From: an uncultured Collinsella sp.
GTDB taxonomy: Bacteria; Actinomycetota; Coriobacteriia; Coriobacteriales; Coriobacteriaceae
DNA: 57,822 bases
Direction of reading: 5' to 3'
NCBI GenBank assembly: GCA_900542085.1
Contig: UQMK01000014.1
Location: forward strand, 1 to 57,822
The translations under genes and the position numbers were made by a program. Shown here piece after piece: positions 1-9,371 of this stretch. How positions within the stretch are numbered: the first letter of the stretch is position 1; each line of letters begins with the position of its first letter. The notes under the pieces were generated by a model. It was not told the origin of the DNA. It saw nothing but the letters and a program-made list of their open reading frames with translations, and searched no databases.

Positions 1-122
1 TCGATCGCGAGTTCCGCACGAGCCGGAGAGCACTTAATGTGCTCTCCGTGCGAGCCAGGACTGTCCGAGCAGGCGACCTTATATATTTGCCCTCCCCGGG
101 GCTCCTCGCCAGTCCCCCTCAG
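1..122. other. Intergenic edge with a hairpin
   Basis: No gene is seen. A perfect 9-bp inverted repeat (25-33 with 39-47, 5-nt loop) lies downstream of the minus-strand UPF0210 gene. It could be its terminator, although no T-run follows on the minus strand. Confidence 0.5.
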
Positions 123-1487
123 CTAGTTCTTCAGCGAGTTCAGCGGCGCCGGGAAACGTCCACCGCGATGGGCAAGCACGGTGCCGGCGTTGGGGTTCAC
201 CGGCATGATGGGTGCACGGCCGAACAGGCCGCCGTACTCGACGCAGTCGCCCACGCCCTTGCCGATGGCGGGAATCACGCGGACGGCCGTGGTCTTGTTG
301 TTGATGACGCCGATGGCCATCTCGTCGGCGATGATGCCGGCGATGGTCTCGACCGGGGTGTCGCCGGGGATGGCGATCATGTCCAGGCCGACGGAGCACA
401 CGCAGGTCATGGCCTCGAGCTTCTCGAGCGAAAGCGCACCGGCTTCGACGGCGGCGATCATGCCGGCGTCCTCGGACACGGGGATGAAAGCGCCGGAGAG
501 ACCGCCCACGCTGGAGCTGGCCATGACGCCGCCCTTCTTGACGGCATCGTTGAGCATGGCGAGCGCGCAGGTCGTGCCCGGGCCACCGCAGGTGCCCACG
601 CCGATGATCTCGAGGATGCGCGCGACGGAGTCGCCGATGGCAGGCGTGGGAGCCAGCGACAGGTCGACGATGCCCTTCTCGACACCCAGGCGATGGGCGG
701 CCTCGCGGCTCATGAGCTCGCCGGCACGGGTGATCTTAAAGGCGGTCTGCTTAATCTTTTCGGCGACTTCCATCATCGATGCGGAATCGGGCAGCGTCTC
801 CAGGGCTGCGGCCATAACGCCGGGGCCCGAGACGCCTACGTTGATGACGGCGTCGGCCTCGCCACCGCCGTGGACGGCGCCCGCCATAAACGGGGAGTCC
901 TCGACCATGTTAGCAAAGCAGACAAACTTGGAAGCGCCGACGGAATCCTGGTCGGCCGTGAGTTTAGCGGCATCGATGATGGTCTGGGCGGCCATAAGCA
1001 CGGCGTCCATGTTGATGCCGGCGCGCAGGCTGGCGACGTTGACACTGGAGCAGACACGGCTCGTGGTGGCGAGCGCCTGGGGGATGGACTGGATGACGCG
1101 GCGGTCGGCGTCGCCGATGCCCTTCTGGACGAGTGCGGAGAAGCCGCCCAGGTAATCGATGCCGAGCGTCTCGGCCGCGCGGTCGAGGGCATGCGCGATG
1201 GGGGTGAGGTCCTCATCCTTGCAGCACGCGGCGATCTGCGCCACCGGGGTGACGGAAACGCGCTTGTTGACAATGGGGATACCGTACTCGCGCTCGAGGT
1301 TCTCGGCGGTCTCGACCAGATGCTCAGCCGTGTGCGTCACATGGTCGTAGATCTTCGTGCACATGCGGTCGAGGTTCTCGTCACCGCAACCCATGAGCGA
1401 AACACCCATGGTGATGGTCCTGATGTCGAGGTTCTGTTCCTCAACCATGCCGCGGGTTTCCGCGATTTCTGCGGGCGTGATCGCCAT
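123..1487 (-). CDS. UPF0210/DUF711 (PFL) family protein
   Basis: A 454-residue protein of the UPF0210/DUF711 family. These are glycyl-radical-like (PFL-fold) cytosolic proteins without an agreed reaction. Family features seen are the N-terminal ITMGVSLMGCGD stretch, a glycine-rich GVGTCGGPGTTCA segment near the middle, and a VNPNAGTVLAHRGGR C-terminus. I chose the internal ATG at 1487 because AGGAG lies just upstream and the product then matches the family's usual length of about 450; the upstream 19 codons look non-coding. The gene often sits beside an ACT-domain gene, but here it follows metH on the same strand, separated by an inverted repeat, so it may be its own unit. Family call is firm; function is unknown. 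Confidence 0.9.
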   Translation of the reverse strand: MAITPAEIAETRGMVEEQNLDIRTITMGVSLMGCGDENLDRMCTKIYDHVTHTAEHLVETAENLEREYGIPIVNKRVSVTPVAQIAACCKDEDLTPIAHALDRAAETLGIDYLGGFSALVQKGIGDADRRVIQSIPQALATTSRVCSSVNVASLRAGINMDAVLMAAQTIIDAAKLTADQDSVGASKFVCFANMVEDSPFMAGAVHGGGEADAVINVGVSGPGVMAAALETLPDSASMMEVAEKIKQTAFKITRAGELMSREAAHRLGVEKGIVDLSLAPTPAIGDSVARILEIIGVGTCGGPGTTCALAMLNDAVKKGGVMASSSVGGLSGAFIPVSEDAGMIAAVEAGALSLEKLEAMTCVCSVGLDMIAIPGDTPVETIAGIIADEMAIGVINNKTTAVRVIPAIGKGVGDCVEYGGLFGRAPIMPVNPNAGTVLAHRGGRFPAPLNSLKN

Positions 1488-1532
1488 CCTTGCGCTCCTA
1501 TCTGCCAAAACGAGCATAGTCTTATCTATTCT

Positions 1533-1570
1533 AACGTGCCGCACGTGCCAAGTGGCGCGTGCGGCACGTT
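1533..1570. terminator. Inverted repeat between metH and UPF0210 gene
   Basis: Perfect 12-bp arms (1533-1544 and 1559-1570) with a 14-nt loop. On the plus strand TTTT follows, but the upstream gene (metH) is on the minus strand, where the hairpin is followed by TTAGAATAG. A weak terminator or attenuator for metH is the best reading. Confidence 0.5.
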
Positions 1571-1595
1571 TTGGTGCTCGGTTGTTTCCGTTGTG

Positions 1596-4154
1596 TTACT
1601 TCCCAAAGACCTCTTCGGCGATACGAGCGCTCTCGGCGGCGTCCTTGGCGTAGTAGTCCGCGCCGATTTGCTTGGCGTATTCGGGGGTGAGCACGGCGCC
1701 GCCCACGATGATCTTGACGCCCGGAACCTCGGCATGGAGCAACTTGATGGTCTCTTCCATGGCGACGACCGTGGTGGTCATAAGCGCCGAGAGGCCGACG
1801 AGCTTGATGTCACGCTCCTGCACGGTCTTGAGCACCTCTTGCGGGTCGACATCGCGGCCTAGGTCAAAGACGGTGTAGCCGTAGTTATCGAGCAGCATCT
1901 TGACGATGTTCTTGCCGATATCGTGGATGTCGCCCTTGACGGTGGCCACGCAGATCTTGCCCTTGTCGGCGATCTCGCCGGCGGGCATCAGGCGCTTGAT
2001 GGTGTCGAAGCCCACGCGTGCGGCTTCGGCCGAGGCCATGAGTTGCGGCAAGAAGAACTTGCCCTGGTCAAAGAGGACGCCCACCTCGTCGAGGGCGGGG
2101 ATAAAGTGGTTGTTGATAAGGTCCATGGCGTCGTGGTCTGCCAGCAGACGCTCGGTCTCGGCAGCGATCTCGCCTTTGCGGCCCGAGACGACCATGTGGC
2201 GGATGGGGTCGTCGTTGCCGTCGGTGCCGGCGGTGTCAGCAGCGGGCGCGGCGTCGGTCGATGCGGTCTGGGCCGCTGCCGGGTTCGCGGCGATCTTATA
2301 CGGATCGGTCCAGCCAGCGTAGCGCTCGATGTATCCGGTCGAGCCCTCGTCCTCAACGCTCAGCACGCGATAGCTGTAGACGGTATCCATAAAGCGCTTG
2401 GAACCCGGGTTCATGATGGGGGCGTCCAGACCTGCACCAAAGGCGGCGGCCAAAAAGACCGAGCCCAGCAGCGGCCGCGCGGGCAGGCCAAAGCTGATGT
2501 TCGACACGCCGAGTGCGCATTTGACGCCCAGGCGCTCCTTGCACATAGACATGGCGCGCAGGATCTGCTCAGCCTGGCGCTGGTTGGTCGAGGCGGTCAT
2601 GACCAGGCAGTCGATGAGGATACGGTCCGGGCCGATGCCGTAGCGGGCGGCCTCGGCCACGATGCGTTCGGCGATGGCAAAGCGGGCCTCGGCGGTATCG
2701 GGGATGCCGCCTTCGTCGAGCGTAAGGCCGACGACGTTGGTTCCATAGTGGGCGACCAGCGGAAAGATCTCATCCATGATCTGCTGCTTGCCATTGACCG
2801 AGTTGATGATGGGCTTGCCGGCGTAGCGACGTACGGCGGCCTCGACGGCGGCGGGGTCGGTGGAGTCGATCTGCAGCGGCAGCAGCGTGGAGCCTTGGAG
2901 CTGCTCGGTCGCTTGCTGGATGACCTTGACCTCGTCGATCTCGGGCAGGCCCACGTTGACGTCCAGGATGTCGGCGCCCTGTTCTTGCTGGCTGATGCCC
3001 TGGCTCACGACGTAGTCCAGGTCGCCGTCGCGCAGGGCCTGCTGCAGGCGCTTTTTGCCGGTGGGATTGATGCGCTCGCCGATGACGGCAATCTTGTGGC
3101 CGTCGCAGGGAAGGTCCACCACAGTCTGGGCACTTGTGACCGACATGCTGGGCTTGCGGTGGCGCGGACTGGGCGTGTGGTTATCGATAAGCGTGCGCAA
3201 GGCGGCCATGTGCGCCGGCGTGGTGCCGCAGCAGCCGCCCACGACGCTCACGCCGTCCTCAATCATGCCGGCGACGGCTTTGGCGTATTCGGGGGCCTGG
3301 ATGTCAAAGACGGTATTACCGTCGTCGTCCACGTGGGGCAGTCCCGCATTGGCCTGCACCATAACGGGTTTGTCCGTAACGGTGAGCATACGTGCGGCGA
3401 GCCCTCGGAGCTCGGCCGGTCCCTGGCTGCAGTTGATGCCCAAAACGTCGGCGCCGATGGCGTCGAGCGTGATGGCGGCCACCTCGGGACTCGTGCCCAG
3501 GAACGTGCGACCGTCTTCCTCAAAGGTCATGGTGGCAAAGACGGGCAGGTCGGAGTTCTCGCGGCAGGCGAGGACGGCCGCCTTGATCTCGGCAAGGTCG
3601 GTCATGGTCTCGATAATAAAGAGGTCCACGCCCGCATCGACGCCGGCGCGCACTTCCTCGGCAAAGAGGTCGTAGGCCTCGTCGAAGCTGAGGGTGCCCA
3701 GGGGGCGAAGCAGCGCACCGATGGGGCCGATATCGCCGGCGACGTAGTGGGCACCGGCTGCGCGGGCGCAGGCGACAGCGGCGGCAAAGACATCTGCCAC
3801 GGTGGCGGTACCGTCGAGCTTGTGGGCGTTGGCGCCAAAGGTGTTGGCGGTGATCACGTCGCAGCCGGCCTCGACGTACTGTCGCTGAATGTCGGTAATG
3901 ACCTGGGGCTCCTCAAAGTTGAGCAGCTCGGGCAGGGCGCCTGCCTTCATGCCGGCCGCCTGCAGCATGGTGCCCATGCCGCCGTCGAACAGCAGATGCC
4001 CCGTGCCCTCGATGGCCGCACGCAGGCGATCGTCCTTAATGCGCAGATCGTCGATCGTGCGCGTCTTGTACGTGGCACCGTTGCGACGTGCGGCATCAAC
4101 GGGTGCCGCCAATGCAGTGCCGTCAGAATCATGAGTGATAAGCGGAGTAAACAT
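1596..4154 (-). CDS. metH: Cobalamin-dependent methionine synthase, without reactivation domain
   Basis: Transfers methyl from methyltetrahydrofolate to homocysteine via cobalamin in the cytosol. Domains in order: homocysteine S-methyltransferase (about 50-325) with zinc-binding Cys242, Cys308 and Cys309 (GGCCGTTP); pterin-binding domain (about 350-600); B12 cap plus Rossmann domain (about 660-852) with the cobalt-ligand signature GDIHDIG at 741-747 (His744). At 852 residues it lacks the C-terminal AdoMet-binding activation domain of about 1200-residue MetH enzymes. That domain is encoded by the gene immediately upstream, 9 bp away. An Ala/Thr-rich linker near residues 625-650 separates the pterin and B12 modules. 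The start follows AGGAG. Operon metF-activation protein-metH. Identification is secure. Confidence 0.96.
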   Translation of the reverse strand: MFTPLITHDSDGTALAAPVDAARRNGATYKTRTIDDLRIKDDRLRAAIEGTGHLLFDGGMGTMLQAAGMKAGALPELLNFEEPQVITDIQRQYVEAGCDVITANTFGANAHKLDGTATVADVFAAAVACARAAGAHYVAGDIGPIGALLRPLGTLSFDEAYDLFAEEVRAGVDAGVDLFIIETMTDLAEIKAAVLACRENSDLPVFATMTFEEDGRTFLGTSPEVAAITLDAIGADVLGINCSQGPAELRGLAARMLTVTDKPVMVQANAGLPHVDDDGNTVFDIQAPEYAKAVAGMIEDGVSVVGGCCGTTPAHMAALRTLIDNHTPSPRHRKPSMSVTSAQTVVDLPCDGHKIAVIGERINPTGKKRLQQALRDGDLDYVVSQGISQQEQGADILDVNVGLPEIDEVKVIQQATEQLQGSTLLPLQIDSTDPAAVEAAVRRYAGKPIINSVNGKQQIMDEIFPLVAHYGTNVVGLTLDEGGIPDTAEARFAIAERIVAEAARYGIGPDRILIDCLVMTASTNQRQAEQILRAMSMCKERLGVKCALGVSNISFGLPARPLLGSVFLAAAFGAGLDAPIMNPGSKRFMDTVYSYRVLSVEDEGSTGYIERYAGWTDPYKIAANPAAAQTASTDAAPAADTAGTDGNDDPIRHMVVSGRKGEIAAETERLLADHDAMDLINNHFIPALDEVGVLFDQGKFFLPQLMASAEAARVGFDTIKRLMPAGEIADKGKICVATVKGDIHDIGKNIVKMLLDNYGYTVFDLGRDVDPQEVLKTVQERDIKLVGLSALMTTTVVAMEETIKLLHAEVPGVKIIVGGAVLTPEYAKQIGADYYAKDAAESARIAEEVFGK

Positions 4155-4163
4155 CGAGGGCTC

Positions 4164-4952
4164 CTAATGGCTGGAATAGCAGGTGGTGTGGGCGGCGCGG
4201 AAGCGACAGTGCTCGCGCATGCGGCAGATATTGCAGGTGGGGCGGCTCTGGGCGTCGTGGACCTCGCCGTCGAACAGACCGATTACCGCGGTCACGCTCT
4301 TGGTGGGCATGAGCAGGCTGGTGGGCGTGACGGTAAGCCCGATGAGCCGCGTGGCGTTGAGCGCGTCCACGATTGAGCGCTGTGCCGTAAGCGGGCAGTC
4401 GCCGTAGCCGGGACTGAAGCGCCAGTTACCGGCGAGTCCGTGTGCGGCGGCCGCAGCCTTAACCTGCTGGTCCATCTGCTCGACGGCGGCTTCTACATAG
4501 GCAGAGCATGCGGCGTCGAGCACGGCTCCCTCCAGGGGCTGCTGGGCTCCCGTGGTACGCAGGCGACGCTCGGCGTCCATGCCGAGGGTGCATGCCATGA
4601 GTGCGGCAAAGCGGGCGTCTTTGAGATGTCGATAGATATCACGACCGCGCAGCTCAACGTTGGTGCCGACCAGGCGGATGCAAGGCTCGCCCTGCTCGTC
4701 GACGCCCGTGGCATCGACGGCAAACACGCGTCGCACGCCACGGGGCTCAATGTCCAGTTCCAAACGTTCAACGACAAGCTCAATACGCTGCGACAGCTCG
4801 GGCTCAATCTGCTGGCCGCCGTAGCCCAGATACCGCAGCATCTCGGCACGGTCGACTCGGGGGCGATGGGCAGCATCGATACGGTAGAGCGCCGGCGACG
4901 CAAGGTCGGCCGGCACTTCACCAAAAGCTGTATCGATGTGCGGTTTTTCCAT
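4164..4952 (-). CDS. Stand-alone methionine synthase activation domain protein
   Basis: A 262-residue protein matching the vitamin B12-dependent methionine synthase activation domain, which binds AdoMet and supports reductive methylation of cob(II)alamin. Here it is a separate polypeptide rather than the C-terminus of MetH. Seen: the FSPGYGDCPL segment, corresponding to the family's SxGYxxCP signature, and a C-terminal CNICRMREHCRFR Cys-rich tail. The ATG at 4952 overlaps the metF stop by one base (TAATG), which indicates translational coupling; the longer upstream reading lies inside metF and is not coding. metH starts 9 bp downstream. The Cys-rich tail (C-x2-C-x4-C) could hold a metal or cluster, which is inference. 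Confidence 0.88.
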   Translation of the reverse strand: MEKPHIDTAFGEVPADLASPALYRIDAAHRPRVDRAEMLRYLGYGGQQIEPELSQRIELVVERLELDIEPRGVRRVFAVDATGVDEQGEPCIRLVGTNVELRGRDIYRHLKDARFAALMACTLGMDAERRLRTTGAQQPLEGAVLDAACSAYVEAAVEQMDQQVKAAAAAHGLAGNWRFSPGYGDCPLTAQRSIVDALNATRLIGLTVTPTSLLMPTKSVTAVIGLFDGEVHDAQSRPTCNICRMREHCRFRAAHTTCYSSH

Positions 4953-5824
4953 TACCCCAGGCGCTCCATAATGGTTGCGGCGATCGCAGGACGATTCATA
5001 GTGTACAGGTGCAGACCGTCGGCACCGTGCTCCTTGAGGTCGCAAAGCTGACGGGCGGCATAATCTACACCGGCTGCCTGCAGGCTCTCGGGGTCGTTCT
5101 CGTACTTGGCGAGGATCTTGATGACGGGGGAGGGCAGCGACGCGCCGCACATAAAGACCATGCGGCTGATCTGCGACTTGCCCATAAACGGCATGATGCC
5201 CGCGGTAATGGGCACGGTGATGCCGGCCTTGTCGGCAAGCTCGCGAAAACGGTAGAAGCACTCGTTGTCAAAAAAGAGCTGCGTCACAAAGAAGCTCGCG
5301 CCGGCGTCCTGTTTTTGCTTGAGGTATTCGACCGAGAGGTTGAGATCCTCGCAGGCAATGTGGCCCTCGGGGTAGGCTGCGGCGCCCACGCAAAAGCCGG
5401 CATCGACGAGCTCCGGGATGAGGTCGCAGGCGTAGGCGTAGTCCGAGGCGGGCTTGTCATCTTCAGTCGCGCCAGCGGGCAGGTCGCCGCGCAGGGCTAG
5501 CACGTTTTCCACACCGGCCGAGCGATACTCGTCAATCTTGGCGGCGATGTCGGCGTGGGTGCGGCCAACGCAGGTGAGGTGCGCTACCGAGGGCGTATCG
5601 AATTCGCTCGTAATCATATGCGCGATGGGGGCGGTGGTGGCACCGTTGCCCGAGCCGCCGGCCGAGCAGGTGACCGAGACAAAGCTCGGCGAAAGCTTGC
5701 ACAGATTGCCTGCCACTTCGCGAGCCGTATCGAGGGTCAGCTCGCCCTTGGGCGGGAACATCTCAAACGAAACGGGCGCGGTGCCCTGGGATGCTGCCTG
5801 CTTAAAAACCTCGTCGACGCGCAT
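4952..5824 (-). CDS. metF: Methylenetetrahydrofolate reductase
   Basis: Reduces 5,10-methylene-THF to 5-methyl-THF, the methyl donor for the downstream methionine synthase. The 290-residue length is normal for bacterial MetF. Seen: SFEMFPPKG near the N-terminus (the conserved FEFFPPK motif with its Glu), SVTCSAGGSG, the NVLALRGDLP motif, and a C-terminal LHLYTMNR segment. The start at 5824 follows GAGGAGCACG; the 22 codons upstream look non-coding. It is first gene of a metF/activation/metH operon with one-base overlap to the next gene. No SAM or cobalamin riboswitch was recognised upstream. Confidence 0.95.
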   Translation of the reverse strand: MRVDEVFKQAASQGTAPVSFEMFPPKGELTLDTAREVAGNLCKLSPSFVSVTCSAGGSGNGATTAPIAHMITSEFDTPSVAHLTCVGRTHADIAAKIDEYRSAGVENVLALRGDLPAGATEDDKPASDYAYACDLIPELVDAGFCVGAAAYPEGHIACEDLNLSVEYLKQKQDAGASFFVTQLFFDNECFYRFRELADKAGITVPITAGIMPFMGKSQISRMVFMCGASLPSPVIKILAKYENDPESLQAAGVDYAARQLCDLKEHGADGLHLYTMNRPAIAATIMERLG

Positions 5825-6250
5825 ATCGTGCTCCTCTAGATACGTAATAGTGTGATGTGTTGTAAGGATTCTACTGCACCACTGTGCCACGGTGGAGTTT
5901 CACTCGCTATTTGGGGATACCAATCAAAGATGCCTTGCTATCGGCATTTCCTATAACAGAGCGGTCAATGTAGGATGGGGCTATATTGAATGGTATCTGA
6001 TGCGAAATACCAGTTAATAGAGCCCCATCCTACATTGACCACCCTTAAACCATGGGGAGAGGTCTGCAATTTATGCAGTTGATTGACTGTTGAGGGTGGC
6101 AACGCCGCCTCGATAGGGTAACCTCATTGATTGGTTTCGCGACGGCAACATAACGGTAATGTCGCGGAAACACGGCGAGTCTAAGCTATGACTCGTTCGT
6201 TAGTAATCAACACCGCTTCTCACGCGGTGCCGATACGAAGGGAGTTCCGT
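5825..6250. other. Divergent metF/glnN intergenic region
   Basis: 426 bases holding the divergent promoters of metF (minus) and glnN (plus). It contains the large palindrome listed separately and a second hairpin at about 6138-6173 (GTTTCGCGAC pairing with GTCGCGGAAAC, 1-nt bulge) in the glnN leader. No riboswitch was recognised. Confidence 0.6.
5963..6040. repeat. 78-bp near-perfect palindrome
   Basis: Two 34-bp arms flank a 10-nt loop (5997-6006). The outer 20 bp of each arm (5963-5982 and 6021-6040) are perfectly complementary and the inner 14 bp carry three mismatches. No T-run follows on either strand and it lies between divergent genes, so a simple terminator is unlikely. It may be a MITE-like or REP-like unit, a structured RNA, or a large operator. 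Confidence 0.85.
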
Positions 6251-8338
6251 ATGGCCGAACTTACTGACCGCTTCGGGACCATGGTGTTCTCTGAGGAAGT
6301 CATGAAGGACTACCTCCCCAAGGACATTTGGAAGCGCCTTGCTGCAACCCTCGAGGGCGGTGAGCCGCTCGACCTGGATGTGGCCAACGCCGTTGCCCAC
6401 GCCATGAAGGTCTGGGCCATCTCCAAGGGCGCGACGCACTACGCGCACTGGTTCCAGCCGCTTTCGGGTATTACTTCCGAGAAGCACGACAGCTTCCTGG
6501 AGCCCAACCACGACGGCACCGCCATTACCAAGTTTACGGGCAAGAACCTCATCCAGGGCGAGCCCGATGCCTCGAGCTTCCCCAACGGCGGCCTGCGCGC
6601 TACCTTCGAGGCCCGTGGCTACACCGCTTGGGATCCCACTAGCCCCGCCTTTATCAAGGACGATGTCCTGTGCATCCCCACGGCTTTCTGCTCCTACACG
6701 GGCGAGGCCCTGGACAAGAAGACCCCGCTGCTGCGTTCCATGACCGCGCTCTCGCGTGAGTCTAAGCGCGTTTTGGCGCTGTTTGGCAAGACCCCCAAGA
6801 AGGTCGTTCCTTCCGTGGGCGACGAGCAGGAGTACTTCCTGATCAAGAAGGACGCCTATCGCAAGCGCAAGGACCTGGTCATCACCGGCCGTACCCTCTT
6901 TGGTGCCGCTCCCTGCAAGGGCCAGGAGCTCGAGGAGCACTACTTTGGCGCTATCCGCCCCACCGTCTCGGCCTATATGAAGGATCTGGACGATGAGCTG
7001 TGGGCGCTTGGCATTCCCGCCAAGACCAAGCACAACGAGGTTGCTCCCTGCCAGCATGAGCTCGCCCCCGTCTATGGCGAGGTCAACGAGGCCATCGACC
7101 AGAATCTGGTCATGATGGAGAAGATGAAGCTCATCGCCTCCCGCCACGACTTGGTCTGCCTGCTGCACGAGAAGCCCTTTGAGGGCATCAACGGTTCGGG
7201 CAAGCACAACAACTGGTCGCTTGGCACCGAGTCCGAGAATCTGCTCGATCCGGGCGACACCCCGCTCGACAACCTGCAGTTCATCGTCTTCCTCACCGCG
7301 GTGATCGAGGCCGTCGATAACTATCAGGAGCTCCTGCGTGCCTCCGTTGCCTCGGCCGGCAACGATCATCGTCTGGGCGCCAACGAGGCTCCTCCGGCGA
7401 TTATGTCCATCTTCCTGGGCGACCAGCTTACCGAGGTCGTCGAGAAGATCATCGATGGCAAGGCTTCCGTCCATGCCACGCGCGGCGTGCTCGACCTGGG
7501 CGCCGATACCCTGCCCAAGCTGATGCAGGACAACACCGACCGCAACCGCACCTCCCCGTTTGCCTTCACCGGCAACAAGTTCGAGTTCCGTGCCTGCGGT
7601 TCCGAGCAGAACGTTTCCGACTCCAACCTGGTGCTCGATGCCGCCGTGGCCAAGTCGCTCAAGTCCTTCGCCGACGCGCTTGAGGGTACGCCCGAGGATG
7701 AGTTCCAGGACGCTGCGCTCGAGTACTGCAAGAAGGTCCTGACCGACCACCAGCGCATCCTGTTCTCCGGTGACGGCTACTCCGACGAGTGGCCCGTTGA
7801 GGCCGAGAAGCGCGGTCTTGCCAACAACAAGACCACGGCCGACGCCCTGCCCGCCTTTGTTTCCGATAAGGCCATTGCGCTCTTTGAGGAGACGGGTGTC
7901 CTGACCAAGGCCGAGGCCCAGTGCCGCTACGACTGCAAGCTCGAGAAGTACAACAAGCTCATGAACATCGAGGCCACAACGATGGTTCGCGAGGCGCGTC
8001 GTACCTATCGCCCGGTCATTACCGCCTATGCCACCAAGGTCGCTAAGGGCCTTGAGACTATTCGTGCCGCTGGTGCGGAGGCCGCCATGCAGTGCGAGCA
8101 GAACACGCTCAACAAGCTCTGCAACGGCATCACCACCATCAACGACTCCATCAAGGCACTCGACGCCGTGCATCAGAAGGCCGAGGCCCTCGATGGCCAG
8201 GAGCAGGCCAACGTGTATGCACACGAGGTCGTTCCCGCTATGGATACGCTGCGCGCCGCCGTGGATGCCATGGAGGAGATTGTGGCCGCCGACTACTGGC
8301 CGGTCCCGACCTACGACGACATTCTGTTCTATGTGTAA
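6251..8338 (+). CDS. glnN: Type III glutamine synthetase
   Basis: ATP-dependent condensation of glutamate and ammonium, the main ammonium-assimilation step. At 695 residues it has the size of GSIII (about 700), not GSI or GSII (350-470). Seen: the GSIII signature around THYAHWFQPLSG, SFPNGGLRATFEARGYTAWD, catalytic-core motifs NEVAPCQHE and NGSGKHNNWS, and LGANEAPPAI. The start ATG at 6251 follows GGGAG; the 21 codons upstream look non-coding. It stands alone, with its own terminator at 8363. Identification is secure. Confidence 0.96.
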   Translation: MAELTDRFGTMVFSEEVMKDYLPKDIWKRLAATLEGGEPLDLDVANAVAHAMKVWAISKGATHYAHWFQPLSGITSEKHDSFLEPNHDGTAITKFTGKNLIQGEPDASSFPNGGLRATFEARGYTAWDPTSPAFIKDDVLCIPTAFCSYTGEALDKKTPLLRSMTALSRESKRVLALFGKTPKKVVPSVGDEQEYFLIKKDAYRKRKDLVITGRTLFGAAPCKGQELEEHYFGAIRPTVSAYMKDLDDELWALGIPAKTKHNEVAPCQHELAPVYGEVNEAIDQNLVMMEKMKLIASRHDLVCLLHEKPFEGINGSGKHNNWSLGTESENLLDPGDTPLDNLQFIVFLTAVIEAVDNYQELLRASVASAGNDHRLGANEAPPAIMSIFLGDQLTEVVEKIIDGKASVHATRGVLDLGADTLPKLMQDNTDRNRTSPFAFTGNKFEFRACGSEQNVSDSNLVLDAAVAKSLKSFADALEGTPEDEFQDAALEYCKKVLTDHQRILFSGDGYSDEWPVEAEKRGLANNKTTADALPAFVSDKAIALFEETGVLTKAEAQCRYDCKLEKYNKLMNIEATTMVREARRTYRPVITAYATKVAKGLETIRAAGAEAAMQCEQNTLNKLCNGITTINDSIKALDAVHQKAEALDGQEQANVYAHEVVPAMDTLRAAVDAMEEIVAADYWPVPTYDDILFYV

Positions 8339-8362
8339 CAGACACGTTTGATTTTGCGTGTG

Positions 8363-8397
8363 AAGGGGTCTCGCCTGTGTGAGGCCCCTTCTTTTTT
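8363..8397 (+). terminator. Rho-independent terminator of glnN
   Basis: Stem AAGGGGTC.../...GGCCCCTT (8363-8390) followed by C and a T6 run, 25 bp after the glnN stop. Confidence 0.9.
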
Positions 8398-8521
8398 GCC
8401 GCTTTGACCTGCTTTGAACTTGCAGCCGAGCGAGCGTTTCGCGCGGGGCATCTTAAAAGTTGTAACCTGTTTTGGCATGCGGACGTTTCGGGCGTTTGTT
8501 CATAAAGGGGAGGATGATCCG

Positions 8522-9283
8522 ATGAGGGTATTCGATATCGTGTTTAGCCCGACCGGCGGAACGGAAAGGGCGTCTGGCTACATTGCCAATGCGTTGGAAG
8601 GGGAAACCGTTGCTGTAGATCTGACCGATAGCGGGCTTGGTTTTCGCACGGTTGCGATGACAAAAGAGGATGTAGCCGTGATCGCGGTGCCCTCGTATGG
8701 CGGGCGAGTCCCGGCTGTGGCTGCGGAGCGCTTGGGTATGATGCGGGGAAACGGTGCGCAGGCGGTTCTGGTTTGTGTTTACGGAAACCGCGCGTATGAG
8801 GACACGCTGGTCGAGCTTGAGGATGCGGCAAAGGGCGCGGGCTTTCGGGTGATCGCGGCGGTTTCTGCCATCGCCGAGCATTCTATTGTTCGCCAGTTTG
8901 CAGCCGGTCGGCCAGACCCACAGGACGCGGCGCAGCTCGCTGGGTTTGCGAATCAGATTCAGCAAAAGATATCTGCAGGAGATGCTTCTGAGCCGGCTAT
9001 TCCGGGCAATCGTCCCTATAAGAAGGCCGGGGGCGCCGGTATGGTGCCCAAGGCCACAAAAGAGTGCACCGCTTGCGGGGCTTGTGCCGCAGCGTGCCCT
9101 GTTGGCGCTATCGATAAAGACGATCCCAAGCGGGTGGACAAAAAGGCCTGCATTTCCTGCATGCGTTGCGTTGTCGTGTGTCCGTGGGGCGCTCGCGCGG
9201 TAAATCCCGTCATGCTCTCTGCGGCTACCAAGATGTTGAGCAAAGTCTGCGCCGAACGGAAGGAGTGCGAGCTGTTTATCTAG
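8522..9283 (+). CDS. EFR1-type flavodoxin-ferredoxin protein
   Basis: A 253-residue electron carrier of the EFR1 type. The N-terminal flavodoxin-like domain (about 1-160) has the FMN phosphate loop FSPTGGTERA. The C-terminal 2x[4Fe-4S] ferredoxin (about 178-235) has CTACGACAAACPVGAI and CISCMRCVVVCPWGA. Role: low-potential electron transfer between unknown partners in the cytosol. The start at 8522 follows GGGGAGGATGATCCG; codons upstream of it belong to the leader. It ends before a strong hairpin and is monocistronic. Confidence 0.9.
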   Translation: MRVFDIVFSPTGGTERASGYIANALEGETVAVDLTDSGLGFRTVAMTKEDVAVIAVPSYGGRVPAVAAERLGMMRGNGAQAVLVCVYGNRAYEDTLVELEDAAKGAGFRVIAAVSAIAEHSIVRQFAAGRPDPQDAAQLAGFANQIQQKISAGDASEPAIPGNRPYKKAGGAGMVPKATKECTACGACAAACPVGAIDKDDPKRVDKKACISCMRCVVVCPWGARAVNPVMLSAATKMLSKVCAERKECELFI

Positions 9284-9324
9284 CACAGGGGCTTTGAGTC
9301 TTCTTCATCTAATGTCAAGAAAGA

Positions 9325-9366
9325 ACGAACCCGTGCGATGGTAACTCGCACGGGTTCGTACATTTT
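9325..9366. terminator. Terminator after the flavodoxin-ferredoxin gene
   Basis: Fourteen-bp perfect arms (9325-9338 and 9346-9359), 7-nt loop, followed by ACATTTTT on the plus strand. Confidence 0.88.
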
Positions 9367-9371
9367 TGAGT

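Noticed and set aside
1923..4376. 817-codon plus-strand ORF over metH
   Set aside because: Shadow frame of metH and the activation gene.
5825..5960. SAM or cobalamin riboswitch upstream of metF
   Set aside because: No conserved riboswitch core elements could be recognised in the leader.
6200..8224. 674-codon ORF antisense to glnN
   Set aside because: A GC3-bias shadow; glnN on the plus strand has all family motifs and a ribosome site.
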